NCBI RefSeq assembly: GCF_003148495.1
Contig: NZ_QGGH01000004.1
Coordinates: forward strand, 62,001 to 126,000
Length of the DNA stretch: 64,000 bases
From: Mesorhizobium loti
GTDB lineage: Bacteria; Pseudomonadota; Alphaproteobacteria; Rhizobiales; Rhizobiaceae
Reading direction: 5' to 3'
Shown: one piece after another, positions 32,840-42,899 of the stretch
Layout of the letters: every line of letters starts with the position of its first letter
How positions within the stretch are numbered: the stretch's first letter is position 1
Program-made: the position numbers and the translations under genes
Notes under the pieces: generated by a model
Told to the model about the DNA's origin: nothing
Seen by the model: only the letters and a program-made list of their open reading frames with translations
Database searches by the model: none

Positions 32840-35800
32840 ATGGGCACAATACGTGACCATGTGAACCGGCATGCCGGATACAATTCGCAGACGGTGGCCC
32901 TTCTGGCCGCGGCACAGCCTGCGCTTACCTTTGCAGGGTTGGCTGCCCAGATCCACTATGTCGGCGAAATACTGGCGCTGGAGGGCATCGGCCTATCCGA
33001 CCGTGTCGCGTTGCTGTTGCCCGAGGGTGCGGAAGCCGCGGTAGCGATCGTGGCCGTCGCAGCCAACGCGGCATGCGCTCCCTTGAACCCCGCATGGCCG
33101 ATGCGCGAACTTGAATCGCAGCTGGCCGCGCTGCGCGCCACGGCGCTGATCGTGCCGCATGGCTGGCAATCGCCGCTGCTTGCCGTGGCGGCCTCGCTCA
33201 ATATCCGGGTCGTGCAATTGCTTGCCGAGCCGGGTGCGGCGGCAGGGCGCTTTTCGCTGACCGGTGTCGGCGAGACACTTCGGGATGATCAGCGCAAGGC
33301 CTCACAACAGAATGCGGCAACGCCGGACGATACCGCGCTGCTGCTGTTCACATCGGGCACGTCGGCGCAGCCCAAGCTGGTTCCGCTCACCCATCGAAAC
33401 CTCTGCGTTTCGGCGCAGGACATCTGCGTGGCACTGGATCTGCGGCACACCGACCGCTGCCTGGGCGTGATGCCGCTGTTCCATATCCACGGCATCAGTA
33501 GCCTTTTGGCGTCGCTGGTTTCAGGCAGTTGCTACGTCAGCCTGGCGGGCTTTTCCGCCGACTGCTTTTTCAGCGGCCTCGAAGAATTCAGACCGACCTG
33601 GTATTCGGCCTCGCCGACCATTCATCGCACAATCCTCGACCAGATACGTCTTTACTCGGGAGACCCGCGCCGGGCCGGGCTGCGCTTCATTCGTTCGGCG
33701 TCTGCGCCAATGCCACCCCAATGGATCGCGGATATCGAAGGCGTGTTCGGCGTGCCGTTCGTCGAGGCCTACGGGATGACCGAGGCGGCGCCGCAAATTG
33801 CCAGCAACGGCCTGCCGCCGTTCGAACGCAAGCGCGGCTCCGTCGGCAGGTCCGCAGGTCCGCAGATCGCCATCATGGATCAAGCCGGGCGTCTCCTGAT
33901 GCCGGGCCAGAGCGGCGAAATTGTCATTCGTGGCGCCAATGTCATGCCTGGCTACGATGGCGACCCTGCTGCCAATGAGGCCGCTTTCGTCGATGGCTGG
34001 CTGCGGACAGGAGACAGAGGACATCTCGACGCTGACGGCTATCTGTTCGTTTCCGGCCGCCTGACGGACACCATCAATCGCGGCGGTGAAAAGATTGCGC
34101 CGGCGCTGGTGGAGCAAGTCCTGCTCGACCATCCCGACATCGAAAAAGCGGTCGTCTTCGGCATCCCCCATCCAGTGCTTGGCGAGACCGTTGCCGCAGC
34201 GGTCGTCCCCAAGCCGGGGAAAGCGCCGTCGGCGCAGCAGATCCGCGGCTTTGTCGCCGAGCGGCTGGCGCGCTCCAAAGTGCCCCAGCGGATCGTGCTG
34301 GTCGATGAGATTCCGATCAATGCCAGCGGAAAGATCAATCGCAGGCATCTGGCTCTGGCGCTGAACCTGCAAGAACAGGACGGTCAACCTGTTTCGCCGC
34401 AGACCGGCAAGGTGGTTGCGCGAACCGCGATCGAGCGCCGGGTAGCGGCGGTCTTTGCCGAGGTTCTGGGAACCGAGCCGCCCGGCATCGATGACGACTT
34501 CTTCGACCTTGGCGGTCATTCGCTGACCGCGATGCAGGTTCTCGTCCGGCTGCATGCCATATTCGAGGTCACATTGCCGGTCGATTGCATGTTTGACTGC
34601 CCGACCGTGGCGCGGCTTTCCCAGCGCATCGGCGAAGAGATGGCCAACCTCGTCGCGGATGGCCTGGCGCGGCTGGAGCGGGGGCCGACGTCCGAGCGGG
34701 AAACCACACGCATTCCTCGCCGACAGGAGGGTGAGCCCGCACCGCTTTCCTCAGCCCAGCAGCGCGTCTTTTTTCTCGACCGGATGGGCGCCGGCAGCGC
34801 TTACACCATGTCGGCCTCGCTGTGGCTGAGAGGCGCGCTCGATAAGCGTGCCTTGGCGTTGGCGCTCGATGAGATTCGCCGCCGCCACGACATCTTGCGC
34901 ACGACCTTTCACCTGCGCGACGGCGACCCGGTCCAGGTCGTTTCCGGATTTCGGGAAACCAGGCTGGAAATAATCGACCTGACCGGCCACGCGGCGGACG
35001 CGCGAACCACCGAGGCCATGCGCACTGCGACGGAGGAAAGTGCTGCACCGTTCGACCTGGCGCAAGGTCCGTTGTTTCGCGCCAGTCTGGTTCGGCTGGC
35101 AGAGCAGGACCATGCCTTGCTGCTGACGATGCACCACATCATCTGCGATGGCTGGTCGATCGGTGTGCTGCATGCCGAGCTGAAGCAGCTTTACCAGGCC
35201 TTTCATGACAACAGGGCGTTGCCGCTCGCGGAACTGCCGCTGCAGTTCGGCGACTTCGCCACCTGGCAGCAGCGCGGCATCGAGACCGTGGAAATCGAAC
35301 GCCAGACCGCATACTGGGTCCGGCAACTCAAGGCTCTGCCGCCGACCTGCACGCTGCCCACGGACCGGCCTCGCCCGGCGGTCCAGTCCCATCGCGGTGG
35401 CACGGTTCAGGTCGAGATCGATCGTCAAACGACGGATCGCCTGAAAATCCTCGGCCGAAGCCAGGATGCGACCGCGTTCATGGTCTTTCTGGCGGCCTTC
35501 AAGACATTGCTCTTCCGCCACAACGGTCAGGATGATTGCGTCGTCGGCGTGCCGATCGCCAATCGCCCGAGGAAGGAACTGGAGCCGCTCATCGGCTTCT
35601 TCGCCAACACGCTGGTTTTGCGCACGACGCTGGGCGGTGACCCGTCCTTCGTCGAATTGCTCGGCCGCATCCGCTCGATGGCGCTCGACGCCTACGCGCA
35701 TCAGGATGTCCCCGTCGAACGCGTCGTTGACCAACTGAAGATCGCGCGCGATCCCGGCCACATGCCCCTGTTCCAGGTCATGTTCGCATTCCAGAACGTC

Positions 35801-38800
35801 CCGGATCATGTGGCGGGACCGTCTTTCGATTTCGCGCAGGATCTTGCGGCACGGAAGCTGAGCGTCGACAAGGCGATGGCGAAATTCGACCTCGCTTTGT
35901 ACCTGTCGGAAACCCCGGACGGGATGGTCGCGGCCTGGCAATTCAACGCCGATCTCCATGAGCCAGCCGCCATCGATCGGCTGGCCCGGCAGTTCCAGAC
36001 CTTGCTCGAAGGCATAGCAAGCGATCCCGCGCAAACGCTTTCGCAATTGCCGCTGTTGCCCGAGGTCGATCGTCGCCAGATCGAGACCGACTGGAACCGC
36101 ACGCAAGCCCGAGAACTGTTGGGGCAGGACTATATCCAGCTGTTTGAGGCGCAGGTCGAGCGAACGCCCGATGCTGTCGCCGTGCTGGACCAAGATCAGC
36201 GGTTCACCTATCGCGAGCTGAATGAGCGGGCCAACCGCTTCGCGCGCTATTTCAGCAGTTGCGGCGTCGACCGCGAGACATTGACGGCGGTCTGCCTGCC
36301 AAGGTCGGCCGAGGTGCTGGCGGTGCTGCTTGGCGTGTGGAAGGCGGGCGGCGCGTTTCTGCCGCTCGATCCCGACTACCCGCCCGATCGCATTGCCTTC
36401 ATGCTGGCCGATGCGGGTGCGGCACTGCTCATCACCGAGACGTCGCTGTTGCCGAAATTCGGCGCCGCGTTTCAGCCGGAGGCATCGGGCCAACCCGCCG
36501 CCAGGCCGGCCATTTGCATCGACGCCTGCCGGTCGTCCGTTGCGGAGCAGGATCCCGGCAATTCGGGTGTCATCGCTGTACCCGATGCGCTCGCCTACGT
36601 CATCTATACGTCGGGCTCCACCGGCCGCCCCAAGGGCGCGATGATCACGCAGGCGAATGTCGGCCATTACGCGGAGGCGATGGTCCGCGCGATCGGACTT
36701 GGACCAGACGACATCTATTTGCACACCGCCTCGTTTTCGTTTTCCTCGTCTATGCGGCAGTTTGCCGTTCCCTTGTCGTGCGGTGCGACGGTTTCGATCG
36801 CTTCGGTCGAGGAAATCAGCGACCCGCATGTGCTGTTCGAGATGGTGCGCCGCCAGCGCGTGTCGGTGGTGGATCTCGTCCCGTCCTTTTCGGCCGGCTG
36901 CCTGCATATGCTGATGTCGCTCGATCCATCCGTGCGCCAAAGACTGCTCGACAATCGGGTGCGGCTGATGCTGTCGGCCAGCGAGCCTCTGCCGGGCGCC
37001 CTGGTCGAAAAATGGCGGCGCCTCTGCAAGCCGGCGACAGAATTCATCAACATGTTTGGCCAGACCGAGACGACGGGAATCGTGACGGTCTACCCCATTC
37101 CGGTCGAGGCCGGCTCGGCGGCAATGATCCCGATCGGCCGGCCGATCGCCAATACGCAGGCCTATGTGCTGGACCCATTCCGCCGTCCGGTTCCGGTCGG
37201 CATCAGCGGCGAGCTGTATATCGGCGGCGCGGGTGTCGGCAGTGGCTACATCAATGGCTCCGAGGCCGGCAACCTCGTGCCGAACCCGTTCAGCGCGGGC
37301 GAGCGGTTGCAGCGAACCGGCGATCTGGCGCGCTGCCTGCCTGACGGGACGATCGAAATTGTCGGTCGTGCCGACGAACAGATCAAGATGCACGGCTTCC
37401 GTATCGAACCGGGTGAGATCGAGGCTGCGATCCACACGCATCCGGAGGTACGCGAATGTCTCGTCGGTGTTGTCGAGGATGCCATCGAGGATGACGATAT
37501 CGGCGATCGCAAACGCCTGGTCGCCTTTGTTGCGGTCAATGCCCCGCATGACGCGCAAGCGTCGGCTCTCTCTCGGCAACTGCGCGATTTTCTGCGGCGG
37601 CAGCTGCCGCGATACATGCTGCCTCAACGCATCGTCATCCTGGATCGCTTGCCGCGCACGCCAAACGGCAAGATCGACCGGCGGGCTCTGCTCGCCAGCC
37701 AGCCGCGAGCGGCGACGCGGCCAATTGCCGGCATACCTCCCCTAAGCCAGGCCGGGTTGCATGGCGTGGCGCGAGCGGAGGCCGAGACGATCCTGGTGGC
37801 GGTCTGGAAGAAGGTTCTGAGGCTGGAGGAGGTGGGCCTGCACGACAATTTCTTCGATCTCGGCGGCAACTCCCTCCTCAGCATCAACATCGTCGTCGAA
37901 GCCGGCAAATCCGGCTTGGCCATCGATCTGCGTCAGCTCTACCAGCACCAGACGATCGCCGATCTGGCGCACGCTGCCTCCCGGGCGGGCCTTGGGCAAA
38001 CTGTTGCGGTTACACCGGTGGGTGCGGACGCGGCGAAAGTTCTGGTGACGATCGAAAGCCTCCGTGCCTATGGCCGCGAAGCGCTGACGCGGGCCGGACT
38101 GAGCGCGCAGGGGGCGGCGATCGTCACCGAAGTGCAGCTCGAGGCAAGCCTGCGCGGACAGCCGACGCACGACATTGTCAGCATTCCCCGCTACGCCACG
38201 CGGATTGCCTCGGGCAAGATCAATTCGCACCCGCAAATCCGCATCGAACATGACAGCGCCACCATCGCGCGCATCGATGGCGACAACGGCCCCGGCCAGT
38301 GGGTCAGCACGGTGGCGATGGACCTCGCCATCGAAAAGGCGGGCAGGCACGGCGTTGGCATTGTCGGTGTCCGCCGCTCCAACCATTTCGGCGCCGCCGG
38401 CCACTATGTCTGGCAGGCGGCACGGAAAGGGCTGATCGGCCTGTGCACGACCAACGGACCGCTGATCCTGGCGCCGACCGGCGGCGTCACGCCGACATTC
38501 GGCAACAATCCGCTCGGCGTCGGCATTCCGGCGGGGCGGCATTTTCCCATCCTTCTCGACGTTGCCATGAGCGTAGCGCCGCGCGGCAAGATCGGCCTGT
38601 CGGTCGCCGAAGGCAGTCCGTTGCCGGCTGGCTGGATTCTGGACCGGCTCGGGCGGCCTTCGACAGACCTTAGCGATCTCGCATCCGGGCTCGGCGTACC
38701 GATCGGCGGACACAAGGGCTATGGCCTGGCCATGGTGATGGAAGTGCTTGCCGGCGTGCTCACAGGCGCCGGTTTTGGCAGCGACCACCATCAGGACAGG

Positions 38801-39121
38801 TTGCGCGAAGGCTCTCACACGCCGGATTACGGCCATTTCTTCATGGCGCTCGATCCCGAGCGGTTCATGCCCTTGGCCGACTTCACCGAACGCGTCGATC
38901 GTCTCATCGAGCAGACCAGGAATGGTGAACACGCCGAAAACGCCACTGAAATCCTCATCCCGGGCGAAATGGAATTGCGCACCAGGCAAGAGAGCCTGAG
39001 CCTAGGTGTGCGGCTGAGGTCATCGACTTACAAGGTACTCCTCGCCTACGCCCGCAAGGCCGGGTTCGATCCCGGACTGGAGATCGTCGGGGAAAACCAG
39101 CTTGCCGAAAGCCATGGCTGA
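32840..39121 (+). CDS. Two-module nonribosomal peptide synthetase with fused Ldh_2 dehydrogenase
   Basis: A 2093-residue polypeptide. Domains: adenylation A1, about 1-510 (FTSGTS at 170-175; PLFHIHG motif more like acyl-CoA ligases than amino acid activators); carrier T1 about 525-600 (DLGGHS, Ser561); condensation C about 635-1080 (HHIICDG, H765/H766-D770); A2 about 1100-1600 (YTSGSTGRPKG at 1256-1266); T2 about 1645-1715 (DLGGNS, Ser1678); then a malate/L-lactate dehydrogenase-type Ldh_2 domain about 1734-2050. The last keeps His1777 (THDIVSIPRY), His1849 (RSNHFGAAGHY) and GGHKGYGLAMVMEVLAG. There is no thioesterase or standard reductase. A1 would load an acid, A2 add a second building block, and the dehydrogenase reduce or oxidise the carrier-bound or released product; product unknown. 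It overlaps the next gene by eight bases. Confidence 0.93.
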   Translation: MGTIRDHVNRHAGYNSQTVALLAAAQPALTFAGLAAQIHYVGEILALEGIGLSDRVALLLPEGAEAAVAIVAVAANAACAPLNPAWPMRELESQLAALRATALIVPHGWQSPLLAVAASLNIRVVQLLAEPGAAAGRFSLTGVGETLRDDQRKASQQNAATPDDTALLLFTSGTSAQPKLVPLTHRNLCVSAQDICVALDLRHTDRCLGVMPLFHIHGISSLLASLVSGSCYVSLAGFSADCFFSGLEEFRPTWYSASPTIHRTILDQIRLYSGDPRRAGLRFIRSASAPMPPQWIADIEGVFGVPFVEAYGMTEAAPQIASNGLPPFERKRGSVGRSAGPQIAIMDQAGRLLMPGQSGEIVIRGANVMPGYDGDPAANEAAFVDGWLRTGDRGHLDADGYLFVSGRLTDTINRGGEKIAPALVEQVLLDHPDIEKAVVFGIPHPVLGETVAAAVVPKPGKAPSAQQIRGFVAERLARSKVPQRIVLVDEIPINASGKINRRHLALALNLQEQDGQPVSPQTGKVVARTAIERRVAAVFAEVLGTEPPGIDDDFFDLGGHSLTAMQVLVRLHAIFEVTLPVDCMFDCPTVARLSQRIGEEMANLVADGLARLERGPTSERETTRIPRRQEGEPAPLSSAQQRVFFLDRMGAGSAYTMSASLWLRGALDKRALALALDEIRRRHDILRTTFHLRDGDPVQVVSGFRETRLEIIDLTGHAADARTTEAMRTATEESAAPFDLAQGPLFRASLVRLAEQDHALLLTMHHIICDGWSIGVLHAELKQLYQAFHDNRALPLAELPLQFGDFATWQQRGIETVEIERQTAYWVRQLKALPPTCTLPTDRPRPAVQSHRGGTVQVEIDRQTTDRLKILGRSQDATAFMVFLAAFKTLLFRHNGQDDCVVGVPIANRPRKELEPLIGFFANTLVLRTTLGGDPSFVELLGRIRSMALDAYAHQDVPVERVVDQLKIARDPGHMPLFQVMFAFQNVPDHVAGPSFDFAQDLAARKLSVDKAMAKFDLALYLSETPDGMVAAWQFNADLHEPAAIDRLARQFQTLLEGIASDPAQTLSQLPLLPEVDRRQIETDWNRTQARELLGQDYIQLFEAQVERTPDAVAVLDQDQRFTYRELNERANRFARYFSSCGVDRETLTAVCLPRSAEVLAVLLGVWKAGGAFLPLDPDYPPDRIAFMLADAGAALLITETSLLPKFGAAFQPEASGQPAARPAICIDACRSSVAEQDPGNSGVIAVPDALAYVIYTSGSTGRPKGAMITQANVGHYAEAMVRAIGLGPDDIYLHTASFSFSSSMRQFAVPLSCGATVSIASVEEISDPHVLFEMVRRQRVSVVDLVPSFSAGCLHMLMSLDPSVRQRLLDNRVRLMLSASEPLPGALVEKWRRLCKPATEFINMFGQTETTGIVTVYPIPVEAGSAAMIPIGRPIANTQAYVLDPFRRPVPVGISGELYIGGAGVGSGYINGSEAGNLVPNPFSAGERLQRTGDLARCLPDGTIEIVGRADEQIKMHGFRIEPGEIEAAIHTHPEVRECLVGVVEDAIEDDDIGDRKRLVAFVAVNAPHDAQASALSRQLRDFLRRQLPRYMLPQRIVILDRLPRTPNGKIDRRALLASQPRAATRPIAGIPPLSQAGLHGVARAEAETILVAVWKKVLRLEEVGLHDNFFDLGGNSLLSINIVVEAGKSGLAIDLRQLYQHQTIADLAHAASRAGLGQTVAVTPVGADAAKVLVTIESLRAYGREALTRAGLSAQGAAIVTEVQLEASLRGQPTHDIVSIPRYATRIASGKINSHPQIRIEHDSATIARIDGDNGPGQWVSTVAMDLAIEKAGRHGVGIVGVRRSNHFGAAGHYVWQAARKGLIGLCTTNGPLILAPTGGVTPTFGNNPLGVGIPAGRHFPILLDVAMSVAPRGKIGLSVAEGSPLPAGWILDRLGRPSTDLSDLASGLGVPIGGHKGYGLAMVMEVLAGVLTGAGFGSDHHQDRLREGSHTPDYGHFFMALDPERFMPLADFTERVDRLIEQTRNGEHAENATEILIPGEMELRTRQESLSLGVRLRSSTYKVLLAYARKAGFDPGLEIVGENQLAESHG

Positions 39122-40775
39122 GCTGCCGACATTCGATCGAAGCGAGCTGGACGGGAGCATCCCGGCGCGTTTCGGCAAAGTGGTGCACAGCTTCGGCTCG
39201 CACGTGGCGATCGGTGGCGGCGACCGGCCATGGACCTATGACGAGGTCGACCGGCGGACCAATCAACTGGCCCGGGCGATCCTCGAACGCACGCAGCCCG
39301 GCCACGGATGCGTCGCCTATCTTGTCGACCATTCGCCCGAGATGGTGATATGCGCACTGGCCGTGCTCAAGGCGGCGAAGGCGTTCCTGTGCGTCCATCC
39401 GGCTATGCCGCTCAAAGCGCAACGTGACATCGTCGGCGATGCCGTCCCGGACCTGCTGCTGACCGACGCGGCTCACGCGGCTGCGGCGCGTGATCTTGTC
39501 GGCGATGACAGCCGGGTTCTGCTGCTGGAAGATATCGACGTGCGGTATTCCGCCGATGCGCTGCATGTTTCGGTCGACCCGCGTGACCCGGCGGCGATCT
39601 TCTACACGTCGGGAAGCACCGGGCGGCCGAAAGGTGTGGTCAAAAGCCATCGCACCGTGCTGCACAGGGCGTGGCTTTGTGCAGGGTATGACGGGTTGGC
39701 CCCCACAGACCGGCAGTCTCTTCTGACCTATTGCAGTTTCGCCTCGTCGGAGGCGGATGTCTTCGGCGCGCTGCTAAATGGAGCCACGCTGGAACTCTAC
39801 GATGCCGCATCGCGCGGTCTCGGCGATCTCGGCGCGTGGATCGACGAGCGTCGCATCACGCTGCTGCACCCGCCCGTCATGCTGTTTCGCAAATATCTGG
39901 AGATGATCGACGGCCAGGGCCTGCATCCCTCGGTCCGGCTGGTGGCGCTGGCAGGCCAGACGGTCATTGCTTCCGACATCGAGCTATGGCGCCGCCACTT
40001 CGCCCTGTCCTGCGACTTGCGCCATCGTTTCTCTTCCACCGAGGCCGGCCACATCGCCGTGGCATCGGTGGCTCCGGGCGAGACACCTGCGCCAGGCACG
40101 GTGCCAGCGCCTCGACCCGTCGCCGACAAGTTTCTTCTGGTCGTCGACGAGGACGGGCAACCGGTCGAACCGGGCGCTGTCGGCGAACTCGTCGTGCGCA
40201 GTGCCTTTCTGGCCGACGGCTATTGGCGCCAGCCTTCCGAAACGGCGAAATATTTTCGCGACGCTCCCGGTTTCCCCGACCAGCGCCTGTTTCACACCGG
40301 CGACATCGGCCGTTTGTCGAGCGATGGCAGTCTTGAATTCCTCGGGCGCCGCGACGACCAGGTCAAGGTTCGCGGCTATCGCGTCGAAACGCGGGAAATC
40401 GAGCAGGCTCTCCTGCAGCTTCCAACGGTGGATGAAGCCGCCGTCATCACCGAACTCCGCCAGAATGCGCACTCGATTGCCGCCTTCGTCGTGATGAAGC
40501 AGGGAGCCTTGTTCCGGGCTGACGCTCTGAGGGCCGGCTTGAGGCCGATACTGCCGCCGTGGAAAATTCCAGGCCGAATCCATGCGATCGAGTCGTTGCC
40601 GCTGACGCCAACCGGCAAGATCGACAGGCCACGTCTCCAGCAAGTCCTGCAGGCACGTGACGGCTCCGTCGAAAACAGTCAGGCCGCGCAATCGCCCGAC
40701 GCGACAATGACGGTGGCCACCGCAAAACGGGTCAGGACGTGGAAGCGGCTTTTTACCCGGACCGGTAACCGGTGA
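39114..40775 (+). CDS. Stand-alone adenylation enzyme (AMP-binding)
   Basis: A 553-residue adenylate-forming enzyme with FYTSGSTGRPKGV near 163-175, RFSSTEAGH, LFHTGDIGRLSSDG, LGRRDDQVKVRGYRVETREIEQAL and the catalytic lysine in LTPTGKIDRPRL near the end. No carrier or condensation domain follows; about 45 Ser/Thr/Arg-rich residues close the protein. It must pass its adenylate to a carrier elsewhere (T1 or T2 of the synthetase is the obvious candidate) or to a small amine. At the usual Asp235 position of amino acid-activating domains (TYCSFASSEADVF) no Asp is seen, so the substrate may not be an ordinary alpha-amino acid. ATG 39114 lies inside the synthetase 3' end, implying coupled translation. 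Confidence 0.9.
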   Translation: MAELPTFDRSELDGSIPARFGKVVHSFGSHVAIGGGDRPWTYDEVDRRTNQLARAILERTQPGHGCVAYLVDHSPEMVICALAVLKAAKAFLCVHPAMPLKAQRDIVGDAVPDLLLTDAAHAAAARDLVGDDSRVLLLEDIDVRYSADALHVSVDPRDPAAIFYTSGSTGRPKGVVKSHRTVLHRAWLCAGYDGLAPTDRQSLLTYCSFASSEADVFGALLNGATLELYDAASRGLGDLGAWIDERRITLLHPPVMLFRKYLEMIDGQGLHPSVRLVALAGQTVIASDIELWRRHFALSCDLRHRFSSTEAGHIAVASVAPGETPAPGTVPAPRPVADKFLLVVDEDGQPVEPGAVGELVVRSAFLADGYWRQPSETAKYFRDAPGFPDQRLFHTGDIGRLSSDGSLEFLGRRDDQVKVRGYRVETREIEQALLQLPTVDEAAVITELRQNAHSIAAFVVMKQGALFRADALRAGLRPILPPWKIPGRIHAIESLPLTPTGKIDRPRLQQVLQARDGSVENSQAAQSPDATMTVATAKRVRTWKRLFTRTGNR

Positions 40776-40794
40776 AGGGCGAGCGACAATTCCA

Positions 40795-41943
40795 TCACCA
40801 CTCGGCGAAGGAGCCATCCTTGTGGCGCCAGATCGGGTTGCGCCAGCGGTGGCCTTCCTTGGCGCGTTCCTTGACATAGTCCTCGTTGATTTCGACACCC
40901 AGGCCCGGGCCGTCGGGAATGGCGACATAGCCATCCTCGTAGCGGAAGACGTCCTTGTTGGCGGCGTAGTCGAGCAGGTCGTTGGCGGCGTTGTAGTGAA
41001 TGCCGAGGCTCTGCTCCTGGATGAAGCAGTTGTAGCTGACCGCGTCAAGCTGCAGGCAGGCGGCAAGTGCGATCGGCCCGAGCGGGCAGTGCGGCGCCAC
41101 GGCCACGTCATAGGCCTCCGCCATCGCAGCGATCTTGCGGCATTCGGTGATGCCGCCGGCATGCGACAGGTCTGGCTGGATGATGTCGACGACGCCCTCC
41201 TCGAACACCGACTTGAAATCCCAGCGGCTGTAGAGCCGCTCGCCGAGCGCGATCGGCGTCGAGCCGAGCGCGGCGATCTCCTTCAGCGCCTCGCGGTTTT
41301 CGCTGAGCACCGGCTCCTCGATGAACATCAGCCTGTAGGGCTCGAGCTCCTTGACCAGGGCGCGCGCCATCGGCCGGTGCACGCGGCCATGAAAATCGAC
41401 GGCGATGCCGATGTTGGGCCCGACGGCCTCGCGCACCATGGCTACGCGTTCGACAGCGGCGTCGATCTTGTCATGGCTGTCGACGATCTGCAGTTCTTCG
41501 GTGCCGTTCATCTTGAGAGCCAGGAAGCCGCGCGCCACCATTTCCCTAGCGCCCGCCGCGACCTCCGCCGGCCGGTCGCCGCCGATCCACGAATAGACCT
41601 TGATCGTGTCGCGCAGCTTGCCGCCGAGCAGTTCATGCACGGGCACGCCGAGCGCCTTGCCCTTGATGTCCCACAGCGCCTGGTCGATGCCGGCAATGGC
41701 GCTCATCAGGATCGGCCCGCCGCGATAGAAGCCGCCGCGGTGCATCACCGTCCAGTGGTCCTCGATCAGGCGAGGATCCTTGCCGATGAGATAATCACCA
41801 AGCTCCTTGACCGCTGCCTCGACGGTCAGCGCCCGGCCTTCGACGACTGGCTCACCCCAGCCGGTGACGCCGGCATCGGTTTCGATCTTCAGGAACAGCC
41901 AGCGCGGCGGAACGATGTAGGTGGTGAGCGAGATGATTTTCAT
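40795..41943 (-). CDS. dgoD: D-galactonate dehydratase
   Basis: A 382-residue enolase-superfamily enzyme. Counting from the start, the metal ligands and acid/base residues fall at Asp183, His185, Glu209, Glu235 and His285, the same numbers as I recall for the E. coli enzyme, and the length is also the same. It removes water from D-galactonate to give 2-keto-3-deoxy-D-galactonate. It lies 8 bases after the GntR-type regulator gene and ends 19 bp from the convergent adenylation gene. The dehydrogenase of the neighbouring arabinose operon may supply its substrate precursor. Confidence 0.96.
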   Translation of the reverse strand: MKIISLTTYIVPPRWLFLKIETDAGVTGWGEPVVEGRALTVEAAVKELGDYLIGKDPRLIEDHWTVMHRGGFYRGGPILMSAIAGIDQALWDIKGKALGVPVHELLGGKLRDTIKVYSWIGGDRPAEVAAGAREMVARGFLALKMNGTEELQIVDSHDKIDAAVERVAMVREAVGPNIGIAVDFHGRVHRPMARALVKELEPYRLMFIEEPVLSENREALKEIAALGSTPIALGERLYSRWDFKSVFEEGVVDIIQPDLSHAGGITECRKIAAMAEAYDVAVAPHCPLGPIALAACLQLDAVSYNCFIQEQSLGIHYNAANDLLDYAANKDVFRYEDGYVAIPDGPGLGVEINEDYVKERAKEGHRWRNPIWRHKDGSFAEW

Positions 41944-41951
41944 GCGCAGTC

Positions 41952-42698
41952 TCAGTTGCTCTTGAGTTTCTTGGCGCTGACGAGGTCGCGCGCCGCGAGG
42001 TCGAGGATCTTGTTTGCCGCCCCACGTGCCGCCTCGGCATCGCGCATGCGCAGCGCCTCGACCACCTCGCGGTGCGCCGCCACGGCCTCCATGCGCCGGT
42101 CGAGCGAAATCACCGCCGTCGCCTCCAGCGAGAATTTCAGCCCTGTGTCGATCAGATTGCCGATCTGGCGAAAGATTGGGTTGTGGCTCGCGGCATAGAC
42201 GATCTGGTGGAAAGCGATGTCGCTGCGCGAGAAGGCTGCGAGGTCCTCGCCGGCGCCTGCCATGCCGCGCCAGGCGGCTTCGAGATCGGCGATCTCCTGC
42301 AGCGTCGCGCGGGTGGCAGCGAGTTCTGCGACCAGCGGCTCGATGGCCCGGCGCGTTTCAAGAATGGCATCGAAGAGCTTGTCGTCCAGCGCATGCGGCG
42401 CGTGCCAGGCAAGCACCTGCGGGTCGATGATGTTCCAGTCGTCCTCGTTGCAGACGATCGTGCCGATGCGCGGCCGCGACAAGACCAGCCCTTTGGCGGC
42501 CAGCACCTTCAGCGCTTCGCGGATGACGGTGCGGCTGACGCCATACTCGACACCGAGTTCGTTTTCCGTAGGCAAGGACGATCCGGCCGGGTAGCGCCCG
42601 GAAAAGATGTCCGAGGCTATCGCCTTGGTCACATCGGGCATCACGCGCGGGCGGCGAGTGGTCGTATCTCCCGGGGCCTTCTTCAGAATCTCGGTCAC
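41952..42698 (-). CDS. FadR-type GntR transcriptional regulator
   Basis: A 248-residue regulator. The winged helix-turn-helix (about residues 18-80) includes [39 protein letters not shown]; the FCD ligand domain (about 95-230) shows [25 protein letters not shown] and the metal-binding [17 protein letters not shown]. It likely senses a sugar acid and represses both its own dgoD operon and the divergent araF operon through the inverted repeat at 42808-42840. Confidence 0.93.
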   Translation of the reverse strand: MTEILKKAPGDTTTRRPRVMPDVTKAIASDIFSGRYPAGSSLPTENELGVEYGVSRTVIREALKVLAAKGLVLSRPRIGTIVCNEDDWNIIDPQVLAWHAPHALDDKLFDAILETRRAIEPLVAELAATRATLQEIADLEAAWRGMAGAGEDLAAFSRSDIAFHQIVYAASHNPIFRQIGNLIDTGLKFSLEATAVISLDRRMEAVAAHREVVEALRMRDAEAARGAANKILDLAARDLVSAKKLKSN

Positions 42699-42807
42699 CC
42701 CAGCCCTCCTCCAAGGCGGCGAACTCGCTGGTTTCGCACAACCGATCCGGCCTTAGCGGATGCGGGTGACTTGCGCCAGCGATCGTTGGTCGGAGCATGT
42801 ACATTAA

Positions 42808-42840
42808 TTATCATACCAGATCAATTGACGAGTATGATAA
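42808..42840. promoter_or_regulatory. Candidate operator between regulator and araF
   Basis: TTATCATAC (42808-42816) and GTATGATAA (42832-42840) are exact complements 15 bp apart, in the divergent gap between the GntR-type regulator and araF. ATCATACCA-like half-sites of this kind are common for sugar-acid GntR regulators of rhizobia. Assignment to this regulator is inference. Confidence 0.65.
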
Positions 42841-42899
42841 AAACGAATAGAGACTCCGACATCCGGGCTGAGCGCCCGGCCTATCGCTGGGAGGAAATC

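Noticed and set aside
34751..37627. 958-residue open frame on the minus strand inside the synthetase gene
   Set aside because: It is the mirror of a strongly biased high-GC gene; its translation is His/Arg/Gln/Asp-rich without domain motifs, while the plus strand carries complete A, T and C domains.
39060..39075. GTTCGATCCCG matching part of the tRNA-Ala T-loop, considered as an att site
   Set aside because: Only about ten bases match and they lie inside coding sequence; the tRNA 3' end itself is not duplicated.
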